DNA of 64,000 bases from Symsagittifera roscoffensis (lineage: Eukaryota; Xenacoelomorpha; Acoela; Convolutidae): contig NC_087065.1 of the NCBI RefSeq assembly GCF_963678635.1, positions 48,422,381-48,486,380 of the forward strand, read 5' to 3'. The notes below the pieces were generated by a model. It was not told the DNA's origin. It worked only from the letters and a program-made list of their open reading frames with translations, and did not search any database. The translations under genes and the position numbers were made by a program. This document shows positions 11,286 to 25,100 of this stretch, in pieces (position 1 is the stretch's first letter; every line of letters starts with the position of its first letter).

Positions 11286-12299
11286 TGACGCAGTGTTCCC
11301 AACTTCACTTAGTGTAACTTCCAAAACATAGCCAACACACAGTTGGAAAACAGTCATGAACGCAAGCAAACAGAAAAAAAAAGCTGACTTGTTTCTTAAA
11401 CAACTTCAGTTTTTGATTTTTTTTTGGAAAAAACATATTTTAAAGCTCTTTGAATTTGTAGAGCAATATATGATAGACACAATTTCATGAAATTAACACA
11501 AACTGAGAAAACTATTTTGAATCTATGTTTCATTCGTCTAACTTTTTTCGCATTGTTTGGTTTTTTAAATCGAGTCTTTTGATTACCAAATTAATTCGAA
11601 CTTAAAGTAAGAAACCAAAACTCAACTCAATCAAATCTGAGCGGAACCAAGATTTTTCCGAAAACAAAACAAATAAAAACCAAACAGCCTATACAACTGG
11701 TGATCACTTCTTGTTTTTAAATTTACAAATCAAAACAAATTGAACCGATGGATGAGAAAACTCAAAAACAAATGTAAACGAAAAAAGTTGATTGGAAGTT
11801 TTTAACAAACTTCAATTTACTAAATTGCGTCGAAAAAAATGCGTCACATTAAAACATTTTGAGAAAATCATCAAGACTCAAATAAATGACAACCACTTCA
11901 GTTTTTACACTAAAAAGGTAAGTTTATTTAAAAAAATTGGACTTGTTAATTGAACCACCAAGTTTTTTAAGAAATTTCTATTATCACATAAATAAAACCA
12001 AAAATACACAAAAAATAACAGTCGGTCAATTAGTCTGTTGGAAGTCTAACTCCAAGTTTGAGCAAAAAAACTCCTGTCGACAACAGTTTTTTGTAAAAAA
12101 TTCCAACATTAAGCGCCCCAAGGTCCTTAAAAAGCTAATTGATATTTGCAACGTTCTAAGCTATTTCAATCTCTTAGTTTCGTTAAGCCTTTTTAAAGTA
12201 GTTCAACCCCATTTATTTAGTTTTGAAAATTTTCAAAATAATTTCGAATGTTAATACAATGAAAGCTCAAACAAAGCACCCAAAGCACGTTTACTCTAC
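11286..12299. other. AT-rich intergenic DNA with one dispersed repeat
   Basis: No gene seen. Positions 11325-11465 match 32475-32595 (ACAGTTGGAAAA, GAACGCAAGCAAACAGA, AGCTCTTTGAATTT). This is the same dispersed family that is tandemly arranged at 46.3-47.0 kb. The open frame at 11937-12254 has no recognisable motif. Confidence 0.5.
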
Positions 12300-14060
12300 G
12301 AACGACGAAATCATCGGCAAATTGTTTGGAGAAACCGAGTAAAAACAAACAGTACAACTCCGCAAATTGGGCCCAACTACATATTATTCAAAACTAATTG
12401 CAAAATTGAAGAACTCCGAAAATAAATTGCTAATGTATGAGGAGCCGGAACGTAAAGAAGAAAAAACGTTGTATAACTTAGTACGAAAATTAAATCCAAC
12501 AACTAAAGCCAACAGAACTCGAACATCTGCATACCTCCGAGCAGTAACTGCTCAAATAATTAAAAACCGTCCATCGCCCAATTCGTTTCAGGGGACACAA
12601 TTTAAATACTGGGGTCGAAAAAGCTCATTCCATACCGTGAAACTCAAACGTTCTGCGAGACTCTAGACGTAGCATCATTACGATAACATTGAAGTACTAT
12701 TTTGGATTCCGTTAAACGAATTTAATTAAACTCCCGTATGAGAGCTCAAAACTCAAAATCACCATCATCGCCAGACATACCACAAAAAACTCCGTCTTCA
12801 CAACTGTCACTGAGCTGACATCCCCTTGCAACCTTAGGATCTGTTGATGAGCCAATTTTAAGTCATTTTCATTTGTGCGATAAAAATCCCTCCTCTTAGA
12901 AGAAACTTACCTCAAATTAAAGAAAACCAAAGGGCCAAGTTTGAGTGATGAAATCGATCATGCCTTAGAATTGATGCGAATCCTTTTACCAATTTTTTAA
13001 TCAATTTTTTAAATTCTTTCTTACAGAAAATCAAAAATGTTTTGCAAGGAAAAAAGAAGCATGTTGGCGAGATTTTCTCCAGACTTTTAGACATCGCGCG
13101 GTATTGTTTAAGATATAGGAATAGTTCGCTCTCTCGACCTATTGATTTTAATGGCGCAAAACTTTTTAAAGCAAAAGACATTGCTAATGCGTGCAACGTG
13201 CAAGATTTTCAACACAGAAAACAAGAATCAAAACAAAAACAAAGGCTGGCTAAACAAAAAACTTAAAAAACAATTGAAAATTAATTGACCTTCCTTCCTG
13301 CTGAAACTGCAACGGTAATCAGAGCGGCTAAACTATCCTTCGTTTTTCGTGAATACGGTGAAACTGTCTTTCTTCAAAACTAAGGACCCATTTCAATTGC
13401 CTTCCTGACTGATCATTTTAGTCTGTCTACGCTTCTATTTTTAAGCTCCAAATTAAAAAAAAATTCAGTCGTTTCCTAACCCTAAGTCGTTTCCCTGGCC
13501 CACACCCAACAAAGACTCCTAGGTCGTCAGACACTCCCGTCCAGTATCAATCCTTTACCCGGTCATTAAAAACTTTGAGACCCTAATCCACCCTACTATC
13601 GCCAACAAAATAACAAAGGCCAGCCACCAAAATGGTTTTCGACCTTTTCACTCAGGTTCAACAGCCCTGTAAAGTCTAGAACTATTTTTCTGTCTCAAGT
13701 GGTTCCAATAAAAAACGAAGATACTAGCCATCCTCGACTTATCTAAGATCTTTGACCTTGTCATTCGCCGTAAGTTTCTGAAGACTCTCCAGGATTCCAA
13801 AAAACCTGAAGAAAATGTCAGGTGTCTTTCAAACTACTTTAGTGGGCACCAATCCGAGAATCTTTTTAGAAAGCACATAACAACCACCAACGTTGTCCAG
13901 ATTGGAGATCTTTAAGGTTCAATTTCATCCCTTACACCTCATTTTAGCCTGCATGATGTTTCTCAAAGGCCTCCAGAATTGAAGCTGAACGTTTTCACCC
14001 ATTTGTTCAATTCAGTGACTTTATGAAGTCGTACGCTATTGTAAGAAAAAATCTTAACAA
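12300..14060 (+). pseudogene. Decayed LINE (non-LTR retrotransposon), copy A
   Basis: A plus-strand relic. 12367-12666 encodes a lysine-rich ORF1-like piece. 13555-13990 still reads as reverse transcriptase: PVIKNFETLIHPTIANKITK, NGFRPFHSGSTAL, ILAILDLSKIFDLV (the catalytic block A, with F and D kept) and a degraded QIGDL-GSISS block. Stops and frameshifts occur throughout. The same layout recurs in copy B (14.3-17.3 kb), so the two are relatives lying head to tail. Confidence 0.78.
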
Positions 14061-14299
14061 GCTGCACAGGTTTTTCTTTAAATGGACAATTAAAACTTGT
14101 CTCTTCAGAGGGGTCAGTGAGTCTCTTTACTAACAACAACAAAGAGTCTTACTTGAAACCGCTTTTTATTGGATTTTTGTGTACTTACGAAATAACTTGT
14201 TGCTTTTTAATTTCCGAACTCAATTGCAATAATAACTCAAGCAAAGATCCGGAAGTTGCACTTATATTCTGCGAACCACGAGTCCAACTAGCAGTACTT

Positions 14300-17200
14300 C
14301 AACATAAGTAAAACCCAGGCAACCAATTTTCAAAAATTGGACTCAATTATATTTCATTCAGAAATGATCGCAGACTTGCAGGCGGCGGCCGGTAATTCAC
14401 TGTACATAAATTGCTTGTATGGGGAGCTAAAATGTAGAGAAGACGGAACTCTTGAGGCTCAGAGTATTAAAGCTAACAACAACAACCAAAGCATACAAAT
14501 CTCGAACGTCTACATCACACCCGGGCAAGAATACTGATTTTCCTCTGTGAAACGCAATCTTTTCGGGTTACTCTAGAGGTAGCACTATAACCAATAAAAA
14601 TCTCATCTAAACTTCTATTCTTTTAATCGAGGTTAATCAAGCTCCCGTATGATAACTCAAAATTGCCATCACCGACCGACATAGCACTTGTATCTCTTTC
14701 TTAATACTATAGCGAAGCTGGCAACCTCTTTAAACCATAACATCTGATCATCTGTCTAATTTCTATAAATTTTTTTTGTGCGATGAAAATCTTCTCACTT
14801 AGTAAAATCTATAATTATTTCACAAAAACCGATGGGACAAAAATAAGTTATGCAATCGACTAATATTTAGAACAGCTGCCCCTGCCGTAAAAAAAATTAC
14901 CGAGGAAAAATAACTTTGTGACACATCTTAAGCGGCCGCCCGTCACCATTTCCCCGACTGGTGTCCTCGTTTCTTTTTATCTGTTCTTCCGTAAGAAGCT
15001 AAATCCCTGGCAGCAGAAAGAGACCAAACTCGACTTACGGATCATTCTAACTTAGATTTAAAAACACCGAATTTCAAAAAAACTGCAAAGAAGAAAATAA
15101 AATTGGGAAGACCTCATCCAGGCTTTTAGACATAGCGCGATACCGAGTAAGTTTTCGAAAGAGCTTCCCTCTCTCAATGGAGGGAAGTCTGTTGTAATTA
15201 ATCATCCCATTGATTTTACAGGCACAAAACTTTTTAAAGCAGAAGACCTTGCTAATACGTTCCACATGCAATTCAATCAGCTCAGAAAGCACAAAACGAA
15301 CAACGAACAGAGGCTGACTCAACATAAAAAAATTCAAGTTAGGAAAAAAAACTGATCTTTCTTTCTAGTGAAACTGCAACAGAACTCCGAGCGCCTAACC
15401 CATCCAGGGCGATGAGCCTCGATGGACTCTGCACCGTCTTGTTTTATTACTATGGAGTCATTGCAGTCGCATTCCTAAGTCAAATTTTGCCACTTTACAT
15501 TATCCCACCGCAGTGAGAGTTTAAGGTTCTTCTCTTTCAGATGGCCGGCGAATTAATTTCGCTCCCAAATTAAAGAGCTTAGCTCAAAAGCGACACTTTT
15601 ATCTGTGTTTTCGGTCATGAAATACTCGAAAAATTTTGATGTGGTTCTTGATCTCTCCCTGCAAACATGCCATTAGGATAGACCCTTGGTGTTCTTGTGT
15701 TTCAAAGGTCTGTAAATCCATTTGGCTCTCACAACAAAAAACTTAACTCACAATCAAAATTTTTAATTGCCAAAAACTGCCATGAAAACACCTAGTGCTC
15801 TTATCTTCCAAATGATCTGTGAGTCTATTTAACTCCCAAATTGAAGAGCGTAACTCAGAACCGACACGTTCAGTGATTTCTTCTGTACTTCCGGTCAGAA
15901 GAAAGTGATTGGCGTGGTTTTTGATCCCTACCTCAATTTTGCAGAGCACTGCAAGCAAACCACTCCGCAAGACAATTTGTTTTCTCTCTTCCAAAAGGGC
16001 CTGTGAAACTATTTACTTCCCACAAAGAAGAACTTGACTCAAAACCGCCTTTTTAATGGATTCCTGTACCTCAGGTCAAAATTATCCAAAACTATCATTA
16101 GCGCGTAACTCAAAATTATCAAAAGTTACCTTCAGCGCGTAACTCAGAACCGACGCATTTAGTCGATTCCTCTGTAAATTCGGTCAGAAAGTACTCGAAA
16201 TTAATTGGAGTGGTTTTTGATCCCTACCTCTATTTTGCAGAGCACTGCAATCAAACCGCTCTGGAAGACATTTGTTGTTCTCTTTCAAAGGGCCTTTGAA
16301 ATTATTTACTTCCCACAATAAAGAGCTTAACTCAAGACCTCCTTTGAATGGATTCCTGTACCTCAGGTCAAAATTATCCAAAATTATCATTAGCGCTTAA
16401 CTCGAAAATATCGAAAATCATCATTAGCGCGTAACTCAGAACCAACACTTTCAGTCGATTCCTCTTTTTTTTAGTCAGAAAGTTCCGAAAAAACTTGGCG
16501 TGGTGTTTGATCCCTACCTCAATTTTACATTACCTCAATTATTCCAGAAAGCTTTTTCAGGTACATGTTTGGAGTGAGTAAAAAAAACCTACACGTACTT
16601 AAATGAACTAATACAAAACTAATCATGCCCTGTTTGGTCCCAAATCCCAAGCAACTCCGCCCTGGACAAACTTAACGTCATTCAAAACTCTTTGTGTTGT
16701 GATAAGACGCACGAAAATGAGCTCCAATGACCACAAACACTTTGAATGAAAACAACTAACGGTGTCACAACACAATAAACTTTTTTGCTCCCAATTTTTT
16801 GAAGTCATAATTCGATTCCCATCCATCGCATTTAATTCACAGGTTTCGTTTCTTTCCCCTCCCAGAAAAATCAAAACGATTTTTGAAAGACAAACTCGAA
16901 AAAACAATTTCCCTGAATAAGGAGTTCATTTCTTTCATTTTCAGCGACAGAAAAAACTTCAAAAAAGTGTTAACCAGCTACTAAAATTTATCAATAATAA
17001 TACGTTACAAAGACCATCCAAGATGCTCTGACCCAAAGAGCTCCCACTGCGCTCTACGACATTTTATTCGACCGAGGAAATGTTTTCCCGGTCAGCACTT
17101 TAACGCAGCTTTGATTTGTGCTTTGATTTGTGTTGCGCAGTACAATCTCTCTTAATTACTTAACGCAATAGAGTTGACCCATTGTCCCCCATATCACTCA

Positions 17201-17330
17201 TCATCGTTTCAACGGCCACAACAACCAGACTAAACTCGCCCCCAAAAGAACTGTGGCTCGGACCGGATGAGTTAGCGAAGTTCCTGAAATTTGGGCTTTG
17301 CGCGCTTGACCAGCCCCCTACGTACAAATA
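14300..17330 (+). pseudogene. Decayed LINE, copy B, with amplified RT C-terminus
   Basis: Same family as copy A. 14337-14700 matches 12363-12780 and 15060-15360 matches 13020-13290 (both contain ACTTTTTAAAGCA and TTAGACATxGCGCG). Downstream, 15540-16560 encodes repeated versions of a KxLGVVFDPYLNFAEHC segment, and 16630-16760 encodes a NSALDKLNVIQNSL-type segment. These are typical of the C-terminal part of CR1/Jockey-like reverse transcriptases. The catalytic RT core present in copy A is not visible here. Confidence 0.72.
15540..16560 (+). repeat. Tandem array of an RT C-terminal fragment, four units of about 290 bp
   Basis: The landmark CGGTCA(G/T)AA followed by GTGGTTTTTGATCCCTACCT recurs near 15614, 15893, 16182 and 16474, giving spacings of about 279, 289 and 292 bp. 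Each unit repeats CCCAAATTAAAGAGC-type, GCGTAACTCAGAACCGAC and CTGCAATCAAACC-type blocks. Smaller internal duplications (CATTAGCGCGTAACTC) occur between units. Confidence 0.85.
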
Positions 17331-17399
17331 AGAACAAAACTAACAAAAACAACAGTAGCTCTAAAACTTGAAAACGTAAGAAAACGAAATTTAGAACAC

Positions 17400-17700
17400 A
17401 AAGTAAAAACATGAAAACAAAAATTTTCGACTTCTACCAGAATCGAACCCCGACCTGAGAATCAGTCTCACGTTGTCACTTCTATGCAGTAGCCTCCTCA
17501 CAACCATCAATTACTACACCAACATAGCAGATTTCAACAGAGGCGAAGCTGCCCTTGGCAAACATTTGCGACAACATGACCAAAAAGCAGTTCTATCTAG
17601 TGAAATAAAAAACAATAGAAATAATCCTCAAATTAGCAAAAACTCGGATTCAAAATTGCAACCTAGCAAATTGAGTCTAACGCACTAACCACGGATGCTT
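17400..17700 (-). repeat. SINE-like tRNA-derived repeat (family 1), partial
   Basis: On the minus strand the block near 17436-17462 gives GTGAGACTGATTCTCAGG followed by a GGTTCGATTC box-B-like sequence. The neighbouring GAGGCGAAGC and ACGCACTAACCACGG blocks are shared with the copies at 24.0, 29.1 and 57.1 kb. Confidence 0.65.
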
Positions 17701-17744
17701 AAAATCCCCAAAAACTAGCCACCAATAAAACAGCTACGTATGTT

Positions 17745-18050
17745 AAAAAATTGCAAATTGAATGCAGCAAAAGTAGCACCAAATACAAACGGACACAATT
17801 TCGCATGTAATAAATTGGAAAACATAAAGCCAAATTATGTATTTCAGAAAAAATGCGAGATACATTGAGTTCGAGAATTTCTGAAATCGAGCTTTTTATC
17901 ATTGTACTGTACTGCTGTTTGAAACAAATAACTTTTTTCGGTTCATTTGATGAATTAAAAATGCATCAGCTGTGTTAACTTTTTACAAATCAAATGTCAA
18001 AGCATATATGATATCATACTGTTACCGCAGCCTATCAATACTTTATATAT
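17745..18050. repeat. Dispersed repeat R2
   Basis: Shares ordered blocks with 24470-24850, 30960-31330 and 53950-54170: GCATGTAATAAATTGGAA, TTATGTATTTCAGAAAA, GAAACAAATAACTTTTTTCG and GCATCAGCTGTGTTAAC. Non-coding. It is often adjacent to SINE family 1, so R2 and the SINE may be parts of one larger element. Confidence 0.6.
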
Positions 18051-18059
18051 GTACCGCAG

Positions 18060-18785
18060 TCGAATCACAACCTGAAGATTAGGAATCACGTCCTCGCATC
18101 TGTGCCATGATCGCTGGACAACCGTCAAAGTCTAGCCACTAATATAGCAGATACAACAGATGCTATTGAAGTGGCACTAAAATGCCAGCAAATGTTATTT
18201 GCGAGCTAGGCTAGAAAAAGTGGACTTCTTAATAAGTCACCATGCTCGCTTGTTTAAACAAGATTCTATGATTAAATTGTGAAAAAATGAGAACGGAAAT
18301 TGTGAAAATATGATCGTCCTCAAGATTATTTGCATGGGGAATTTGGAAAACGAATTGAAAAATTTCCAATAAACAGCATTTTTATGTTTCAAAAGAACAA
18401 AGCCAACAGATAATTGAGAAACGTATACGAATGAACTCCAGTTATCAGAAGTTAATCGAACAAAGAGGGCACATGTTGAGGAAGGAGTCAATTTCCTTGG
18501 GGGTGCACCTTTCCTCCCTCAGTTGTCCTTCGGTCGAATCTCATTACTAAAGACAGACGGGATTATCCAGTCTTCTTAAAAACAAATGAAACGATATATT
18601 CAATTTTTAAGCTAAATTTTGTGAACAGGATTATTTTTAACTTGCGTGGAAATTTGAACTTGCACACTTTACACTGTGAGTCCATAGATTAAGACAAGCT
18701 ACAAAGTAGACACTAGAAATTAAACATCAGATTACTATTTGAAATCCAGTTCAGTTAATTTAAGTTTATATTTTAATTTAGGAAC
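18060..18785. other. Intergenic with SINE fragment, no gene seen
   Basis: 18060-18235 is a fragment of SINE family 1 (AGTGGCACTAAAATGCCAGC, GCGAGCTAGGCTAGAAAAA). The rest, up to the ABHD2 stop codon, shows no exon. An AATATA-type poly(A) signal for ABHD2 may lie near 18770 on the minus strand. Confidence 0.45.
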
Positions 18786-19102
18786 TCAGTCCACTTTCAA
18801 TTCGGCGCTTTTCACGAACTCAGACGACCGGAATATCGTCAGGCTGTCTGAATTAGTGATCATATCAGCATCTCCAGGAGTTGCGCTGTCTGCTGCATGT
18901 TGCCACTTATCCTCTGAAGTGTCAGAAGACGTCGAGGTTTTCTTAGATGCCGTCTTGAAAGCCATGGTCTCTATTGCTGCGTCACAGTACTGCAGAATGG
19001 CGGAGTCTAACCACACTTCTCTGGGGTAGAACATACCCTTCTCAAAATACCCCAAATGACCTCCGTGGTGCGTCTCGACAAAAGCCACGTTGCTTTTCTT
19101 CT
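18786..19102 (-). CDS. ABHD2: ABHD2 exon 7 (catalytic histidine, C-terminus)
   Basis: Acceptor GTTTAG. It encodes NVAFVETHHGGHLGYFEKG, containing the catalytic histidine, then a serine/threonine-rich tail of about 60 residues before TGA at 18786. The tail is probably disordered and not conserved. Confidence 0.94.
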
Positions 19103-22100
19103 CTAAACAAAACCAAAGCCATTTAACACCCAGTTCAAACATTTTGTGAGTAGTTGCACGATAGACATGGTAGTAGAATTAACTCATAGCTTGGATAGTT
19201 CAAGCAGTTCGCATACACTTAACTTCTTCTGAGAACATTGCGAAAAAAAATCCGTTTTCAAGGATACTCGATAGAAGAGATAATAGATTCTACAAACAGT
19301 ACTCAGTACTACAGCTTAAAAGCTACACAGGAATTCCACAGTCAGTATTAAGACAAACAATCAAAGCAGGTCACTTAAACAATTTTCTATCAAAAAATCA
19401 GTCGATTTCTATGGGACTAATCTCAGAAGAAATAAGTTTTGTGATACCTCTCTTTTTTGAAAAAGTGAAACTGAGATTGAGTTGGACTAACTGGCAACTG
19501 CAAGTGGAATGTCGTGGTAGAGAGGCCCAATGAGTGGGTCGTCTATTGCGTTGATCAGCAGCAGAGGAATGTCTATCTTGTCCAGGTGTTGAGAGCAGCT
19601 GTTCTCCGTCATGAACTTCTCAAAAGAATCATAGCCATAGTACTTGCTGAAACAGAACATAACAGACATATACAATAGAAAAGTAATTGAGAAATATTTT
19701 ACACAACTAAGAAAACAGAGGTTTTTTAGTTCCTTCTTACGCCTTAAGTTGTGTAAATAATTATTTAACCCCAAAAACCTGCTCAAATATTTCTTCTATT
19801 CGGAAAACACGAATAAACCAAAATAAATTTTAAACCTTTTCAAGGAAGTTAACTTTCAACGAGTTCTGGTTTACAGATTCATGCTGGTCGGTGTTGCTTT
19901 TCAATTTTCATAACATGTCTCAAAATTAACTGCTTTCAATTCAACAATTGTTCTCTTCGAAACAATTCCCAGTCCAAAAAGAACGAAGGTATCCTAACGC
20001 GTTTTTACTCCATAAAAATTCAAACGACGCAATTCGAAGTATTCAAAAGACGCGATTCGAAGTAATTTTTTATGGACAGATGGTTTAATTCTTTATTTTT
20101 GCACTACACTTAATAATCTATTTAATTGCTGAACACTGATTGATGATTTCTGATTTTTACTTTGAAAGTCACAAGTCAACCAGCATCTACTGTCGAGAAG
20201 CTGCGCAGCTCGGTGTTGAAACAATCGAATTTTATTACCACACGAATAGCTGAATTGAGGTGACAGTTAAGATGAGAATTGCAACTTGGAATCTTATTCA
20301 AATGCAGCGGCGTGCGCTGGAACATATTTAAGGGACGGTTATATTGCGAGATTTATTGACCTTTTTTACAAGTTCAACGGCTGAACTAATAACAAGGGTC
20401 GATAAAATCTCAATTGCAAAATAACCGCGTTTTATTTGGCTTATTTGCAAAAAACATGGCCAAAACGGTCTTTTTAGTGCTTTGGGAGAGCTTGAAAAAT
20501 CAATTTGGTTGACCTAAAAAGTCGACAAAATTTTCAATATTAAAAAAAAAATCCGCCCCACCGGGAAAATCCTTGATCCGCCCCATGTCCAGCCAATTAG
20601 AAAATTTCAAGCTAAGCTGAAACCCCAGAACTAATAGGAGCGTGCTTTTCCCTAAAATTAGTAATTATTGGCAAGAAAAGTTTAGTTGGCATAATAAATT
20701 TAATACAAAGAATAGAAAAATTTAGGCTTATTTAGCCCAAAACCAGTGGATAAATAGAACAATCAATAGAACCGGGGGAGGGGCTCACGCCTCTGCCATC
20801 TGCACGCCACTGTTCAAATAAAGTAGTTAGTTATTTGCTTGAATTGTTAAAAACAATCAAACAGAAACAGCAATTTGGAATTATTATTTTTTTAAAATAC
20901 TGGAAAAAAAGTTTTTCAAAAAAAAACATTCAAATATTCATGAGCAGCACATTCAAATACCAAAGACCGGCAAAAATTTTTAGCCATTGCTTTGGATCCA
21001 TTCGATAAACACTTATTTCATTACAGCATGCGCTATTTTCAAATCTGATAAGCTCAAACTTCGAATACTCATCATCACTCGTCTTCCATTGCTTGGCCCA
21101 GTACCTCAGTAGTGAGTGCATGATGTACATGGTGAAGGGGAGTAGCGAGGGGAACAGGAGGAGTGCGGACATGATTGAGTTGCTGCAGGCGGAGATGGAA
21201 CACAACGAGAAGGCATTCAAGAGTCAGTGGAACACACAACTCAGCCACGAAAACATCCGGTAAGCACAAGATAAGGTGAACAACACAACATACTCCGAAA
21301 TCAGTTACATTTAAAGGACTTCAACAGACGTTAACATGAAGGAACAGAGATGATATCTTTGTAACAGAGCTTTTTTGCGCGTAGAGAGGACAAAGTGATG
21401 TTGCACAAGCTGCACAATGTGTTTGTGGCCATGTTGAGGAAGAGTGGGATGAACAAGGTGACTAGAATGGACACCAACCACATCCTCAGGGAGATCGGAT
21501 TCAAACCCGACAAGATGATAGACGTCGAATGGACAGACCTGCAGGTAGACTATCTACTAAGCTAATTCATCCAGACTCTGGATTCCAACTCATACTTCCA
21601 AAAAACAAATACGAGTCTATCAACTAACGTTTGACTATCTTTACGCAAAAAGCAAATGATGGTTTAATTCTGCACATCGCATTTGTTTGACATCAAGAAT
21701 CTTTCGCAGATTGGAAATAACTCAAGTTTGACAAATTTATCAAGTAAATTTTCGTCTCCTCTTTCGAAGTTATATCTACTAGAGTAAAAGCCCCTGTTTA
21801 GAGCAAGTTGCGCTATTGGACCAGACCCTACAGTCCCCCTGTTGCAGTTGAGCAGGCTCTCCTGGGTCTAGGGGGCGAAGACAGTCTAGGCGTGCAAGAC
21901 AACTCCACTCTCAATGACAATTCCCTACAACAGCAGGCGACAAACAGCAAAGGGACGAGTAGCATCTACTTCTTCAGACGAAGATCCAATGGCCCCAACT
22001 GGTAATTTCATTCCTATTCCTTTAAACAATTTTTATATTTGTTCGGTAGTTTGAAAATACGAAACGCTTAAGGCTATCGACGTTTGCAATTATACATTCG

Positions 22101-25100
22101 ATTCTCGGAAGCATTAATCTAAGCGGAGCACATACTATTGATTTGAAATTTCTTAAAAACAGCGTCTAATTAACAGCTCCGCAGTTGAAACCAAACAGCG
22201 TTCCTCACTTGGTAAACTGTGGCATGTCTTATTCGGCTGCTCTGGGAAACCCCCAGAAGAACCTCAACACCCGGTAGAAATGAACCCTGCTGACATTTAC
22301 GCTCCGTACATGGTGCAAAACAGACGTGGGTCGAGCATCCCATCAGATGACGGACTGCAATTAGCTTCAGAGACGGCTGAAAGGGACCGCTTTCTCTCGC
22401 AATTTGTGGCGAAGAATGGCGGCAACCAAACGAGCGTGAAAAATGCCACGTAAGAAATGTTTTATAAGATGGGAAATAAAATAATTTAATCATTCTCATC
22501 TGAATATTCACCCCCAATGTCTTAGCATGATAACTAAAAAACAATCAAATCTGACCACTACGTTTATTAACAGGAAACGTCAAGAACCCCAGACAAAGCA
22601 AAAGAAACAAGTTGTTCTAGCAGAAAACAATGCTCGGAAGAAGCGCAAGACCCCTTCTAACCCAGCTTCACGCGTGAAAAGATAACCAATAAAACAAAGC
22701 AACCAATTAAACAGTCATTCTATAAATCATTTTCCAGGCTTTTCACGATAAATTCAAGTAATAAAGGGACTAACTTTTCAAAGACTCACACTGCATCACC
22801 GCATCTGCGTTCATAAAAATTTTCTGTCATATATGATCAACAGCGACAAAGATACACATGTCATATATGGAACATGATTGCAATGATAGGTTCTGAAATT
22901 CACAAAAGCAACTATAACCGTAAAATATCTATAGCTTGTTAACCTTAAACAATTAACCTCCGGTAAACAATTAACCTCTTGTAGCCAACAGAAGATTGGA
23001 AAAAAGTTAAGAACAAGGAAAAGAAAAAAATGAATGAAAAATTTGTAAATATTTTTCAATTTTCGAATTTCAAAGAAAAAATATTTCAGGTCAAAGCTCT
23101 TTGAAATTCAAGAAGAAACTATGGGCAACTTTTTTATTCCGCCGTGAAATCTTAAAATTAAAATCCACTTTCGAAACTAGAAGTCGTTCACGTTTTTTCG
23201 CGCCACTTTCCTTCCGTAATCGTAGAGCGCAATTTACCTATATTCGGCAATTTACCTATACATACAAATTAACGGTATATTCTCGGGCATTTCTTGTTTT
23301 TAACGGTATTTTTCTCGGGTGTTTTTTTATTCGTCAAGCCAATTTCGACTTCTCAGGTAATACTTTTGAAAGACATGTGAAATGTGGCGCACACACAATT
23401 CCACCAAAGACAATTTGAAGTTCAGACAATTCAGCCAAAAGTATACAGACAATTCAGCCTGAGACAATACGCGAGATTCGAAAGAAAAAAATCGGAATTG
23501 TAGATATATTTCTCCTTTTACAAAACGCTAGATTCGAAAAGAAAAAATCGGAATTGTAGATATTTCTCGGTTTAAGTTCGCCGGTGGGCGTGCTACGCCG
23601 CTTCGCGGCGATAACCGGCTTTAAATTTCGTATAGAGTCCTACCCTCTGTTGACAAGCTCGCAACACGTTGGCGCGACTGCGGTGGTCACTATTATTGGC
23701 TGAATTGTTTCTGGCTGAATTGTCTGAATTTCAAATCGGCTGAATTGTCTTTGGCCGAATTGTCTGGACGCGGTGAAATGTACCGATGTCCAAATGTCAC
23801 AATTCAAGATATTTTACTTGCAAACACTTTTCTAAAAGTTGCCAATTTTCCATTTAGGATTGAAATTAATTTGTGGTGCGATGTTCAAGCCTCTATCAAC
23901 GCACAGTAAAAGTGACGAATTCATCAAATCTCTCCAAAGTGATTGGTTGCATTAATGGGTTATTAGACAGAAATAATACCACTTTGCATTTGACATTTAT
24001 GCCTCGATTTAGCTGACATTTTGCCTTTTGTCGGATTCGAACCTTGAACCTCGAGACTCAGAGTCTCGCGTTCTTCGAACCTTTTATTGACGCTTAATCA
24101 GCGCCAAACACTACTAGCCACAAACAAAGCAGAGAACAGATGCTATGAAATTTCCAATGGTACAGATCTCGATTATCGCAAAAACACCACCAGGTGAGTA
24201 CCTTTAAATGCAAGTTAGGTTGGAAAAAAAGGTTCATACTAACACACTACGCTCGCAAGCTCAGTAGTGTAAACACACAGAGAAAAGAATCCTCTGGAAA
24301 ATGCATGCAAAAAATGTTTTGAAAGGAGAATTTTTTAAATGTACATATTCCATTTTCAGACCTGAAATGTATCTTATTGATTATTCATCTGGAGCAAACC
24401 ATTCACTCCATTTGTTAAAGTCAAACTCTAGAAAAAAATGGCAATTCTTATACTTCTGGATGACAATCGATTCATATTTAACATTTCACACAGAACTTGT
24501 AACTTCGCAAACACGAGCGAAAAAGCGGCAGAGACTCAGAGCTTTCAAATGCACAAAAGCTCAAATTTTGCATGTAATAATTTGGAATGTAACAAAATAA
24601 AGGCAATTACACTAAGTTTGTATGTAATAAAATGGAATACATTCAGCCGAATTCCGCATAAATTATGCATTTCGAAAACCTCGAGTTAAAAAATTTCTGA
24701 AATGATATTTTAATTTTTATACTGTTGCATGAAACAAATAGCCTTTTTCGGCTCGATTGACCAAAGCATGAATTGTCTTAATTTATTACTACCAAATATC
24801 ACAGCACACATCTTAATATAGGTGCTGATGCAGCCTAGTGATTCAAAATTACTACCAAAAATTAGCACATTTATTGGCGAGTTTTGATAAGATATGGCAA
24901 GTTGTTGTTTGAAAAACCTTTAAATTTCGAATGTTAATGAAAAAAATAAAAATCCTTACTGCTCGTTGAATTTTGAGAACAAAAAAATGATTGACACTTT
25001 TAAAATAAAAGCAACCCAATTTGAGAAAACTGTTCAAAAAGCAATACTTTTCTTTCGCTGGGAAATCTGAATTTTACCTTGTTCGCTTATGTTTTTCGTG

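Noticed and set aside
16080-16450. CRISPR-like direct repeats (CATTAGCGCGTAACTC)
   Set aside because: Spacing and unit length are irregular, the units are duplicated LINE sequence, and the DNA is eukaryotic.
20160-20253. Open plus-strand stretch (STVEKLRSSVLKQSNFITTR) that could be an upstream exon of the nested gene
   Set aside because: It looks coding, but it ends in phase 2 with a weak donor (GTGACA) and cannot join exon A, which needs phase 0. Without a linking exon it stays unproven.
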